From CAZVAO01 sp964625175 (lineage in GTDB: Bacteria; Bacillota; UBA994; PWPR01): a stretch of 19,894 nt of DNA. The notes under the pieces were generated by a model, which saw only the letters and a list, made by a program, of their open reading frames with translations, was not told where the DNA came from and did not search any database. Both the position numbers and the translations under genes were made by a program. Shown one piece after another: positions 7,280-14,815 of the stretch (positions within the stretch are counted from its first letter, which is position 1; every line of letters begins with the position of its first letter). The DNA lies in contig CAZVAO010000036.1 of the NCBI GenBank assembly GCA_964625175.1, positions 1 to 19,894 of the forward strand. Reading direction: 5' to 3'.

Positions 7280-8485
7280 ATGAAAATTGCAATTAAAGAA
7301 CTGTTGTCGCCTGTCCATGATGCAGCGTTTATCGCAAACACATTAAAGATCTTTGAAGCGGATTTATGGGATGAGTGCCAAAAACGCGGTCTAGAGTTAA
7401 CTTATGATCTTGCTGAATCCGATATGAGTATTTATTACGTAAAATCTGGCGGCGTTGAAAATTATTTTGTGGATCAATTTGATCCTGACCAAGATTTTTA
7501 CGTGTTACTTACAAGTGATCAGCACAATTCGTTGCCTGCGGCTTTGGAACTTCATGCCTACATTACGCAGCAGGGGTGCCAAGCGGAAATTTTGCATGGC
7601 CAACCCTCAGAAATCGCGCAGCGGCTAGCTACTTTCACTCGGGTAATCACCGCAAAGAAAGAATTGCAAGGCCTTCGTTTGGGTGTAATTGGCCAGCCTT
7701 CAGACTGGTTAATCGCATCGAACGTCGATTATGAGCGAGTCAAACGCAATTTTGGCATAGAAGTCATGGACATTGATCTGAAGGTACTTTACCAGTTAAT
7801 CGACCACTATCAAGGGATTGAACTTCCAGATGCATATGCCAAGATCCCGGTGTTGAAACATTATGATCAAGCTAAAGTGTCTGAAGCGGCTGCTGTATAT
7901 CTTGCGTTAAAAGAAATATGTAAACAATATGACTTGCAAGCCTTTACTTTACGGTGCTTTGATGTGGTCATGAGTGGGTTAGGGACAGGCTGCTTGGCGC
8001 TTTCCTTACTAAACGCTGAAGGCATTATAGCTGGATGCGAGGGCGATATCCCCGCTGCGTTAAGCATGATTATTTTGAATAAGTTAAGTGGTCAGCCAAT
8101 CTTCATGGCTAATCCATCTCGCCTCGATCGATTAACGCATGAAGTGGTTTTTGCCCATTGCACGGTGCCATGGAATATGTGTGAAACTCTCGCTCTGGAT
8201 ACGCATTTTGAAACGGGACAAGGGATTGGCGTAAAGGGTAATTTAGCTTTAGCACGTGCGACCGTATTTAGAATCAGTTCCAATCTCGAGCACTTTTATG
8301 CCGATGAAGGACAGATCCTGCAGAATGGTCAGGAACGAAGCCTGTGTCGTACCCAGATTACAATGAGATTGGATGATGAAATAGACTATTTCACAAAGGC
8401 GCCATTAGGCAATCATCACTTAATCTGCTTGGGGGAACATTTACAGATTATCGAAGATTTCTTTGAGTTGGTTTACCGATATTAA
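7280..8485 (+). CDS. L-fucose/L-arabinose isomerase-fold protein, substrate unknown
   Basis: The 401-residue product has the C-terminal domain features of the fucose/arabinose isomerase-like superfamily: CEGDIPAAL (253-261, with candidate metal ligands E254 and D256), PIFMANPSRLD (273-283), FAHCTVPWNM (291-300), HFETGQGIGVKG (309-320), CRTQI (356-360) and PLGNHH (375-380). The N-terminal half (1-220) is poorly conserved and would form the Rossmann-like sensor or substrate lobes. True AraA and FucI are longer (about 500 and 590 residues), so this belongs to the shorter, uncharacterised branch often labelled fucose isomerase. No sugar transporter, kinase or aldolase gene is adjacent, so sugar catabolism is not supported. 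AGGAGG lies 8 nt before ATG, 11 nt after the phosphatase gene, indicating co-transcription. It is the last gene before a strong terminator. Confidence 0.78.
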   Translation: MKIAIKELLSPVHDAAFIANTLKIFEADLWDECQKRGLELTYDLAESDMSIYYVKSGGVENYFVDQFDPDQDFYVLLTSDQHNSLPAALELHAYITQQGCQAEILHGQPSEIAQRLATFTRVITAKKELQGLRLGVIGQPSDWLIASNVDYERVKRNFGIEVMDIDLKVLYQLIDHYQGIELPDAYAKIPVLKHYDQAKVSEAAAVYLALKEICKQYDLQAFTLRCFDVVMSGLGTGCLALSLLNAEGIIAGCEGDIPAALSMIILNKLSGQPIFMANPSRLDRLTHEVVFAHCTVPWNMCETLALDTHFETGQGIGVKGNLALARATVFRISSNLEHFYADEGQILQNGQERSLCRTQITMRLDDEIDYFTKAPLGNHHLICLGEHLQIIEDFFELVYRY

Positions 8486-8548
8486 CTTGCGTTTTGACTT
8501 TTCAGTGGTGTTCGAACGATTCTCAACGAAAAATAATTTTGATCATAA

Positions 8549-8577
8549 AAAAAGCTTCGGGACTCCCGAAGCTTTTT
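8549..8577. terminator. Bidirectional intrinsic terminator
   Basis: A perfect 13-bp stem, AAAAAGCTTCGGG (8549-8561) and CCCGAAGCTTTTT (8565-8577), encloses a 3-nt loop. The A and T tracts flank the GC-rich core on both sides, so it can end transcription from both directions. It sits between the convergent isomerase-like gene and the minus-strand peptidase gene, exactly where a shared terminator is expected. Confidence 0.92.
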
Positions 8578-8601
8578 AAATTAAGGTGAAGAGACGAGTA
8601 G

Positions 8602-9645
8602 CTATTTGCTCACTAAATAATTAAGTAATAATTTGGCGGTATTCATCAGACCAGCGGTGTGAGTTCTTTCATGGGCATGAGAAGCATGAACACCGGGCCC
8701 AATTAAAGCGTGTTTGATGTCGGCGCCTGCTCTTAAAGCGGCAGAGGCATCCGATCCGTAGTGGGGAAAGATATCCACACAATAGTCAATCTGATTCGCT
8801 TTAGCAATTTCGACTAATTTTTTGCGGAAGTTGTAATCATAAGGACCACTTGAATCTTTGGCACAAATCGATACTTTCTCTTCGCTGCCATTGAGTCCAT
8901 CACCGATGCAGCCCATATCAATGGCAAGAAACTCAACGGTTTTATTAGGGGTACCAACAGATGCGCCATGTCCAACCTCTTCATAATTCGTAATAAAAAT
9001 ATTAAGAGTATAAGGTAGCGTAATCTTGTTTTCAAGTAGGTATTTAACGACTCCTACAATGACAGCGACACTAGCCTTATCGTCAAGATGACGTGACTTG
9101 ATAAAACCAGAAGGAGTGACAACACAGCGTGGGTCAAAAGCAACAAAATCGCCAACACCAATTCCTAATTTCTGGACATCTACCGCTAATTGCACCTTCT
9201 CATCAAGGCGAACTTCCATGTTTTCTTCCACGCGGGGTAGGTCTTTAGCCGTTCTTGTGATATGCGTGCTTGGACTGGTGGTCATGATGGTACCCGTAAA
9301 TTGTTGCTTACTATCTGTAATAATCGTGCAGTATTCGCCTTCAACCGCATTCCACATATAACCTCCTAATTGGGTTAAGCGGAGACGACCATCGCCTTTA
9401 ATTTCACGCACCATGGCACCGAGTGTGTCTACGTGACCGGAAATCGTGCGTTGTTCTTCATCGTTGACGCCTGGAATAGTGGCGATTAGACCACCTTTAT
9501 GATTCTTACGGGTTGCAATCCCAAGCGCTTTAAATTCCTTCTCTACAAGGGCGATAGCTTGCTCCGTATAGCCAGTTGGACTAGGCGTATTGAGTAATTT
9601 TTCGAGAAAATCTACAGTATAGCTTAGATTGAAATTGGATAACAT
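8602..9645 (-). CDS. M42-family metallo-aminopeptidase
   Basis: The 347-residue product is an M42 (glutamyl aminopeptidase/endoglucanase M family) enzyme that trims N-terminal residues from cytosolic peptides, usually as a dodecamer with two metal ions. The metal and catalytic positions are visible: H71 (SGHVDTLGA), bridging D188 (RHLDDKAS), catalytic E222 and metal-binding E223 (YEEVGHGAS), D243 (AIDMG) and H323 in the HASHAHERTH segment. FPHYGSDASAALRAG (293-307) is also typical. The open frame extends 20 codons further upstream, but AAGGAG at about 9658-9653 is well placed for ATG 9645, with a second ATG two codons upstream too close to it. The gene is monocistronic, convergent with the preceding operon and divergent from dprA. 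Confidence 0.92.
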   Translation of the reverse strand: MLSNFNLSYTVDFLEKLLNTPSPTGYTEQAIALVEKEFKALGIATRKNHKGGLIATIPGVNDEEQRTISGHVDTLGAMVREIKGDGRLRLTQLGGYMWNAVEGEYCTIITDSKQQFTGTIMTTSPSTHITRTAKDLPRVEENMEVRLDEKVQLAVDVQKLGIGVGDFVAFDPRCVVTPSGFIKSRHLDDKASVAVIVGVVKYLLENKITLPYTLNIFITNYEEVGHGASVGTPNKTVEFLAIDMGCIGDGLNGSEEKVSICAKDSSGPYDYNFRKKLVEIAKANQIDYCVDIFPHYGSDASAALRAGADIKHALIGPGVHASHAHERTHTAGLMNTAKLLLNYLVSK

Positions 9646-9681
9646 TGACATTTCTCCTTTACATATCGTTATTAGTATTCT

Positions 9682-9687
9682 ATTATA
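9682..9687 (-). promoter_or_regulatory. Candidate -10 element of the M42 peptidase gene
   Basis: TATAAT is present on the minus strand about 37 nt before the chosen ATG. No convincing -35 hexamer lies 16-18 bp upstream (TTCTAT at best), so this is only a candidate in the short divergent region shared with dprA. Confidence 0.35.
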
Positions 9688-9722
9688 TGTTTGTTGGTAA
9701 AACAATAGAATATCAAAGAATT

Positions 9723-9742
9723 GGAGTGGATTTTAAATCATC
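9723..9742 (+). promoter_or_regulatory. Shine-Dalgarno and possible non-standard start of dprA
   Basis: GGAGTGG at 9723-9729 is followed after an in-frame TAA (9734-9736) by ATC ATC AAC GAA GAA. The codons from here to ATG 9785 encode a sequence matching the normal DprA N-terminus, yet no ATG, GTG or TTG is available in that frame. ATC 9737 or 9740 may serve as start, or the original start was mutated. Confidence 0.45.
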
Positions 9743-9784
9743 AACGAAGAACAGGCGCTTTGGGCGCTCTCATCCATTGGCATT

Positions 9785-10825
9785 ATGACACCACGACGAG
9801 CCCACCTGTTAATTGACCAACTTGGTTCTGCACAATCACTTTGGAATACCCCAGTAAAGCATTGGCCTATTAGCATTAGACCTCAGACCGAGAAGCTAAT
9901 TGCAACATGCCAGCAGAACTTTAATCCCGATCAGTGGCTTAGTGAAATGACAAAAGCGGGGATTAAACACCTTACCTACGGAACTGCAGATTATCCGAAG
10001 TCACTCATGAATCTTTATGATCCTCCTTTAGTCCTTTATACGGCTGGTAAATTGTGTTTTCCATTTAAGTACCCATCGCTTGCAGTAGTGGGGAGTCGGA
10101 AGCGTACGAGTGCAGGAGAAAAAGCGGTTGCCGAGTTACTGCCACCACTGATTCATCAAGGATTAATCATTGTGAGTGGACTGGCCTATGGCATCGATAG
10201 TGACGCCCATAAGTGCACGTTAGATCATAAGGGCAAAACCGTTGCTGTGTTAGGCTCGGGTTTAGCAATGCCTTATCCCTCAGGCAATACTTCATTATTC
10301 AATACAATAAAGAATGATGGTCTGGTCGTTAGTGAATACCCGCCTTTTTTTAAGGCCAGACGTTGGACTTTCCCAGCACGTAATCGCATTATTGCCGCTT
10401 TAAGTGATGCGGTGCTCGTCATTGAGGCTAGTGAAAGAAGTGGTGCACTTATAACCGCGGACTGTGCAACTCAATTGGGGAAGGATGTTATGGCTGTTCC
10501 CGGCACTATTCACAACACAAACTCGCGCGGTACGAACTTATTAATTCAAAATGGAGCAAAAATGATCCTTAATTCTCAAGATATCGCTGATGAATTACCT
10601 AATTTTCAAATTGTAGCTCAAGAAACAATCAAAATTGAATTAACGGATCCAATACAAGCGGAAATTTATGAAATACTTGCAGAATCCCCCAAAGATATTG
10701 ATTATATTGTCAAAAGTAGCGCTTCTTCAGCGGCGGATATCCAATCAGCATTGACAATAATGACAATTCGTGGTTTGATTACTGAATATCAAGGTAGGCA
10801 ATTTGCAAGAATTGAATTTAGATAG
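9785..10825 (+). CDS. dprA: DNA-processing protein DprA
   Basis: DprA binds incoming single-stranded DNA during transformation and loads RecA. The Rossmann-like core is clear: VVGSRKRTS (101-109), IIVSGLAYGIDSDAH (128-142), VAVLGSGL (153-160), SEYPP (183-187), FPARNRIIA (196-204), EASERSGALITA (214-225) and VPGTIHNTNSRGTN (238-251). A C-terminal winged-helix-like region (about 283-346) follows. ATG 9785 is the first ordinary start, but the family's helical N-terminus continues upstream in frame as EEQALWALSSIGI, back to a stop at 9734. A Shine-Dalgarno (GGAG at 9723-9726) sits at the right distance from ATC 9737/9740. The true protein may therefore be about 16 residues longer and use a rare start. 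It is the first gene of the dprA-topA-trmFO-hslVU-codY run. Confidence 0.92.
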   Translation: MTPRRAHLLIDQLGSAQSLWNTPVKHWPISIRPQTEKLIATCQQNFNPDQWLSEMTKAGIKHLTYGTADYPKSLMNLYDPPLVLYTAGKLCFPFKYPSLAVVGSRKRTSAGEKAVAELLPPLIHQGLIIVSGLAYGIDSDAHKCTLDHKGKTVAVLGSGLAMPYPSGNTSLFNTIKNDGLVVSEYPPFFKARRWTFPARNRIIAALSDAVLVIEASERSGALITADCATQLGKDVMAVPGTIHNTNSRGTNLLIQNGAKMILNSQDIADELPNFQIVAQETIKIELTDPIQAEIYEILAESPKDIDYIVKSSASSAADIQSALTIMTIRGLITEYQGRQFARIEFR

Positions 10826-10850
10826 AAATCGTGAGACGGAGGAAGAGATA

Positions 10851-12941
10851 TTGGTAAAAAAATTAATTATAGTAGAATCACCAACAAAGGCACGCACCAT
10901 AAAAAGCATGCTCAAAGGACGCACATACGACGTTAAAGCATCAAAAGGACATATTCGTGATCTCCCTAAAAGCAAGATAGGGGTGGATTTTGATAATAAT
11001 TTTGAACCCAAATATATTACAATACGTGGCAAAGGGGATGTAATTAGTACATTACGCGATGCCGTCAAAAAGGCCGATGAAGTCTATTTAGCGACTGACC
11101 CCGATCGTGAAGGCGAAGCGATCTCTTGGCATTTAGCTGAGTTATTAAAAATTGATATCTCTAAACCGATTCGTGTGGAGTTTCATGAAATCACAAAAGA
11201 AGCAATTACTCGTGCGTTTGAGAATCCACGTTATGTTGATCAGAACCTGGTAGATGCCCAGCAGGCGCGGCGCATTTTAGATCGCATAGTCGGCTATAAG
11301 CTGAGTCCATTCCTCTGGTCTAAAGTCTCACGCGGCCTTAGTGCGGGTAGGGTTCAGTCTGTTACTGTAAAATTGGTTGTTGACAGGGAGAAAGAACGCA
11401 ATGCGTTTGTCCCTGCCGAGTACTGGACAGTTGAAGCACATTTTAATGATGCTCAAAACCAGGTCTTTCAAGCTTCTTTAGTTGAGATTGCTGGTGAAAA
11501 GAGTAATCGTATTAGCGCCAAAGAAACACAAGACGCTATAGAATTCATTAAAGACAACACCGGTCTGGTTAAAAGTATTAGTGAGAGTGAACGTAAAAGA
11601 AATCCTGGTCCGCCCTTCATTACGAGTACGCTTCAACAGGTAGCGGCTCGTAACCTTAAATTCTCGGCTCGTAAAACGATGCAGATTGCTCAGCAGCTTT
11701 ATGAAGGCATTAAAATTGATGGCACTGCCTCAGGTTTAATCACCTATATGCGAACCGACTCAGTGACATTAAGTACAGAGGCCCTTACTGCTGCCGCATC
11801 CTACATTAAAGGTAACTTTGGCACCAAGTATTATCAAAGGCGTCAGTTTAAAAGCAAGAAGAATGCACAAGAAGCCCATGAAGCGATTCGTCCCACAGAC
11901 GTTCTTTTGGTTCCGGATCAAATTAGTAACTACCTAACTGCGGATCAATTGAAGCTGTATCGCTTGATTTGGAACCGTTTTTTAGCTTCTCAAATGAAAC
12001 CAGCCCTTTTTGCACTCAAAACAGGGGATATCTCGATAGGGGATTATCTGCTGCGGGTGAGTGGTTCACGACGCCTATTTGATGGCTTTCTTAAGGTTTA
12101 TAATTTTCAAGCGGCGAAAGATGCGAAGGAACAAAGCAAGGTGTTTCCCGATATTGAGATCGGCATGAATTTGCCAGTTCTTGACTGTGTCGGTCTTCAG
12201 CATTTTACAGAACCTCCAGCCCAATATACAGAGGCTTCACTCATTAAAGAACTAGAAGACCGGGGTATTGGCCGACCTAGTACATATGCGCCTACCCTTG
12301 ATACGGTAATTAAACGCCGCTACATCACAAAAGAAAAGGGAAAGCTAATCCCGACATCTTTAGCGATGGGTGTAACTGATTTGCTTGAAAAGCATTTTAC
12401 CACCATAATGGACATCGAATTTACAGCTAAAATGGAAGATGAACTTGATTTAATCGCAGATGGTGTCAATAATTGGCGTGAAACTGTAGGAGATTTCTAT
12501 AGTGGTTTTGCGGCACAACTGGCTGATGCTGAGATCAATGCTGAAAGAGTTCAAATAGTAAAAGAAGTCATTGAAACGGATATTCCTTGTCCAGAGTGTG
12601 GTCGTAACATGGTTATTCGCGAAGGTCGTTATGGAAAATTTTTAGCTTGTTCAGGCTATCCAGAGTGCAAAACGACGCAGCCAATTGTCAATAAGATTGG
12701 TGTAACTTGCTTGAAATGTGGTGGAAACATTATTGAGCGACACAGTAAAAAAGGTTCAGTGTTTTATGGCTGTGATCAATACCCAGCTTGCGATTTTGTT
12801 ACTTGGGATTTACCATTGCAAGAAGCCTGTCCAAAATGCGGCAGTAATTTAACCACCAAAACCAAAAAAGATGATTCTATATTGATTAAGTGCAGTAATA
12901 AAGAGTGTTCATACACGGAGGTAAGAAGTGCCGATGCCTAA
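10851..12941 (+). CDS. topA: DNA topoisomerase I (type IA)
   Basis: TopA relaxes negative supercoils by transient single-strand cleavage. The 696-residue protein (start TTG 10851) has a TOPRIM domain at the N-terminus: IIVESPTKA (6-14, E9) and the metal-binding ATDPDREGEA (81-90; D83, D85, E87). The catalytic tyrosine is Y299 in GLITYMRTDS (295-304). The clamp segments AGRVQS (165-170) and the later GIGRPSTYAP are present. The C-terminus carries three four-cysteine zinc ribbons beginning CPEC, CLKC and CPKC. A longer frame starts at ATG 10803 inside dprA, but GGAGGA at 10838-10843 stands 7 nt before TTG and the family normally begins with (M)xKKLIIVESP, so TTG is preferred. The gene follows dprA by 25 nt and overlaps trmFO by 14 nt. 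Confidence 0.96.
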   Translation: MVKKLIIVESPTKARTIKSMLKGRTYDVKASKGHIRDLPKSKIGVDFDNNFEPKYITIRGKGDVISTLRDAVKKADEVYLATDPDREGEAISWHLAELLKIDISKPIRVEFHEITKEAITRAFENPRYVDQNLVDAQQARRILDRIVGYKLSPFLWSKVSRGLSAGRVQSVTVKLVVDREKERNAFVPAEYWTVEAHFNDAQNQVFQASLVEIAGEKSNRISAKETQDAIEFIKDNTGLVKSISESERKRNPGPPFITSTLQQVAARNLKFSARKTMQIAQQLYEGIKIDGTASGLITYMRTDSVTLSTEALTAAASYIKGNFGTKYYQRRQFKSKKNAQEAHEAIRPTDVLLVPDQISNYLTADQLKLYRLIWNRFLASQMKPALFALKTGDISIGDYLLRVSGSRRLFDGFLKVYNFQAAKDAKEQSKVFPDIEIGMNLPVLDCVGLQHFTEPPAQYTEASLIKELEDRGIGRPSTYAPTLDTVIKRRYITKEKGKLIPTSLAMGVTDLLEKHFTTIMDIEFTAKMEDELDLIADGVNNWRETVGDFYSGFAAQLADAEINAERVQIVKEVIETDIPCPECGRNMVIREGRYGKFLACSGYPECKTTQPIVNKIGVTCLKCGGNIIERHSKKGSVFYGCDQYPACDFVTWDLPLQEACPKCGSNLTTKTKKDDSILIKCSNKECSYTEVRSADA

Positions 12942-14274
12942 AACCATAAACATTATTGGAGCAGGACTCGCAGGATCAGAAGCAGCCTGGCAAATTGCTA
13001 AGCGCGGGATAAACGTTAACCTTTACGAGATGCGACCAGGCGTTCAAACACCTGCTCATCGTACAGGCTTATTTGGTGAATTGGTTTGCAGCAACTCTTT
13101 GCGTGCAAATAGTTTGTCTAACGCCGTAGGTCTTCTTAAAGAAGAACTCCGCATGCTTGATTCGTTAATCATGGAAGCCGCTGAGCATTGTCAATTACCA
13201 GCAGGGGGTGCTCTAGCGGTTGATCGCGAACTTTTTGCAGCCTATATTACTGAAAAAGTGACAAACCATCCGCTGATCAATGTGTTTAATGAGGAAGTCG
13301 TTACAATCGATCATTCTATCCCGTTGATCATTGCTGCAGGACCACTTTGTTCCGATCAACTGGCTGAAGCGTTAGTTCAGTTATTGAATCAAGAATATTT
13401 ATACTTCTTCGATGCAGCAGCTCCAATTGTTCTGAAGGAATCGATTGATTTTACGACGGCTTTTTGGGGTTCCCGCTACGAAAAGGGCGGTAAGGACTAC
13501 ATCAACTGTCCAATGACTAAAGCCGAATACGACGTATTTTGGCATGAACTTACCCATGCTGAAGTTCAACCCTTACATGAATTTGAGGATAAAAAGTATT
13601 TTGAAGGCTGTATGCCTGTGGAAGTAATGGCAGGGCGTGGGGAAAAGACACTTCTTTTTGGACCGCTCAAACCTGTGGGTTTGGTTGATCATAGAGGAGA
13701 ACAACCATATGCAGTCGTTCAATTACGTCAGGATAATGAGATTGGAACCTTGTATAATATGGTTGGTTTTCAGACAAGATTGAAATGGCCAGAACAACAG
13801 CGCGTATTTGGTCTTATTCCGGCTTTACATAACGCCAAGTATGCACGTTTTGGTGTGATGCATCGTAACACCTTTGTCAACGCACCTGCAGTCATGAAAC
13901 CGACAGGTCAACTGAAAGAATATCCACACATATTTATTGCAGGTCAACTTTCGGGTGTTGAAGGCTATGTTGAATCGACAGCCAGTGGGATGATTTGTGG
14001 AATCAATGCGAGCCGAATGTTATTCGGTGATGATCCGCTTGTATTTCCTAGTGACACGGCACACGGGGCTTTAATGAACTATATCACGACAACTTCGAAA
14101 AATAATTTTCAGCCGATGAACATTACATTTGGTTTATTTCCGCCTTTAAAACAGCGTATAAAGTCAAAAAAAGATCGAAAGCAGGCCGTGAGCGAACACG
14201 CTTTAGCGACCTTGAAGCAATATGCTGAAGAAACGCAACTAAAAACATTGGATGAGGGGTGTAAAAATGTATAG
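12928..14274 (+). CDS. trmFO: Folate/FAD-dependent tRNA (uracil-54-C5) methyltransferase TrmFO
   Basis: TrmFO makes ribothymidine 54 in the T-loop of tRNA using methylenetetrahydrofolate and FADH2. The 448-residue protein starts with a dinucleotide-binding fold, INIIGAGLAGSEAAW (7-21), then E34 in LYEMRP. The two cysteines essential in the Bacillus enzyme (C53, C226) correspond to C54 (GELVCSNSLR) and C228 (EGCMPVEVM). GQLSGVEGYVESTASG near residues 338-353 is the C-terminal FAD motif. GTG 12928 is favoured as start because GGAGG at 12917-12921 is 6 nt upstream; ATG 12934 is the alternative. The gene overlaps topA by 14 nt and hslV by 8 nt, so expression is coupled. Length matches the family. 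Confidence 0.96.
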   Translation: MPMPKTINIIGAGLAGSEAAWQIAKRGINVNLYEMRPGVQTPAHRTGLFGELVCSNSLRANSLSNAVGLLKEELRMLDSLIMEAAEHCQLPAGGALAVDRELFAAYITEKVTNHPLINVFNEEVVTIDHSIPLIIAAGPLCSDQLAEALVQLLNQEYLYFFDAAAPIVLKESIDFTTAFWGSRYEKGGKDYINCPMTKAEYDVFWHELTHAEVQPLHEFEDKKYFEGCMPVEVMAGRGEKTLLFGPLKPVGLVDHRGEQPYAVVQLRQDNEIGTLYNMVGFQTRLKWPEQQRVFGLIPALHNAKYARFGVMHRNTFVNAPAVMKPTGQLKEYPHIFIAGQLSGVEGYVESTASGMICGINASRMLFGDDPLVFPSDTAHGALMNYITTTSKNNFQPMNITFGLFPPLKQRIKSKKDRKQAVSEHALATLKQYAEETQLKTLDEGCKNV

Positions 14275-14815
14275 AGGCACGACGATTGTCGCCGTTAAAA
14301 AGAACGGTGTGACCGCTATTGCTGGAGATGGGCAAGTGACGATGGGTGAGACGACTGTCATCAAGCATACTGCACGTAAAGTGCGTCGAATCTACCATAA
14401 TGAGATTGTTGTGGGGTTTGCGGGAGCAGTAGCTGACGCATTTGCCTTAGAAGAGCGCTTTGAGTCTACACTTAATAAGTTTTCGGGTAATCTTATTCGA
14501 TCTGCTGTAGAGCTAGCAAAAGAATGGCGTATGGATCGCGCTTTGCGTCAATTAGAGGCATTGCTTTTAGTAGCAGATCGGGAACATTTGTTGCTGATCT
14601 CTGGTAATGGCGACGTCATTGAACCTGAAGATGGTGTGATGGCGATTGGCTCTGGTGGGAATTATGCCTTATCTGCAGCACGGGCTCTTTACCGCCATAC
14701 AGATATGAGTGCAGTGGAAATGGCGAAAGCTGCCTTAACGATCGCATCTGAGATTTGCGTTTATACCAATAATAATATTACGTGTGAAACAATTGGAGGT
14801 GAAGATATTGAATAG
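14267..14815 (+). CDS. hslV: ATP-dependent protease proteolytic subunit HslV (ClpQ/CodW)
   Basis: HslV forms the two-ring threonine peptidase of the HslUV protease. The 182-residue protein begins MYRGTTIVAV; by alignment with the family, Thr5 becomes the N-terminal nucleophile after removal of four residues. GDGQVTMGETTVIKHTARKVRR, AVELAKEWRMDR and GSGGNYALSAARALY regions are all typical. The frame could start at ATG 14252, but GAGGGGTG is correctly spaced only for ATG 14267, and the four-residue propeptide matches homologues. It overlaps the end of trmFO by 8 nt and the start of hslU by 8 nt. In Bacillus a recombinase gene (codV/xerC) lies directly upstream of the homologue. It is missing here. 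Confidence 0.96.
   Translation: MYRGTTIVAVKKNGVTAIAGDGQVTMGETTVIKHTARKVRRIYHNEIVVGFAGAVADAFALEERFESTLNKFSGNLIRSAVELAKEWRMDRALRQLEALLLVADREHLLLISGNGDVIEPEDGVMAIGSGGNYALSAARALYRHTDMSAVEMAKAALTIASEICVYTNNNITCETIGGEDIE

Noticed and set aside
9661..9705. Palindromes TTGTTggtaaAACAA and ACATAT/ATATGT in the peptidase-dprA divergent region
   Set aside because: The arms are only 5-6 bp in very AT-rich sequence and such matches are expected by chance.
9726..9788. A 20-codon GTG frame ending in the ATGA that starts the annotated dprA
   Set aside because: It looks like a leader peptide, but its reading frame is shifted against the upstream dprA-like coding signal, which explains the conserved codons better.
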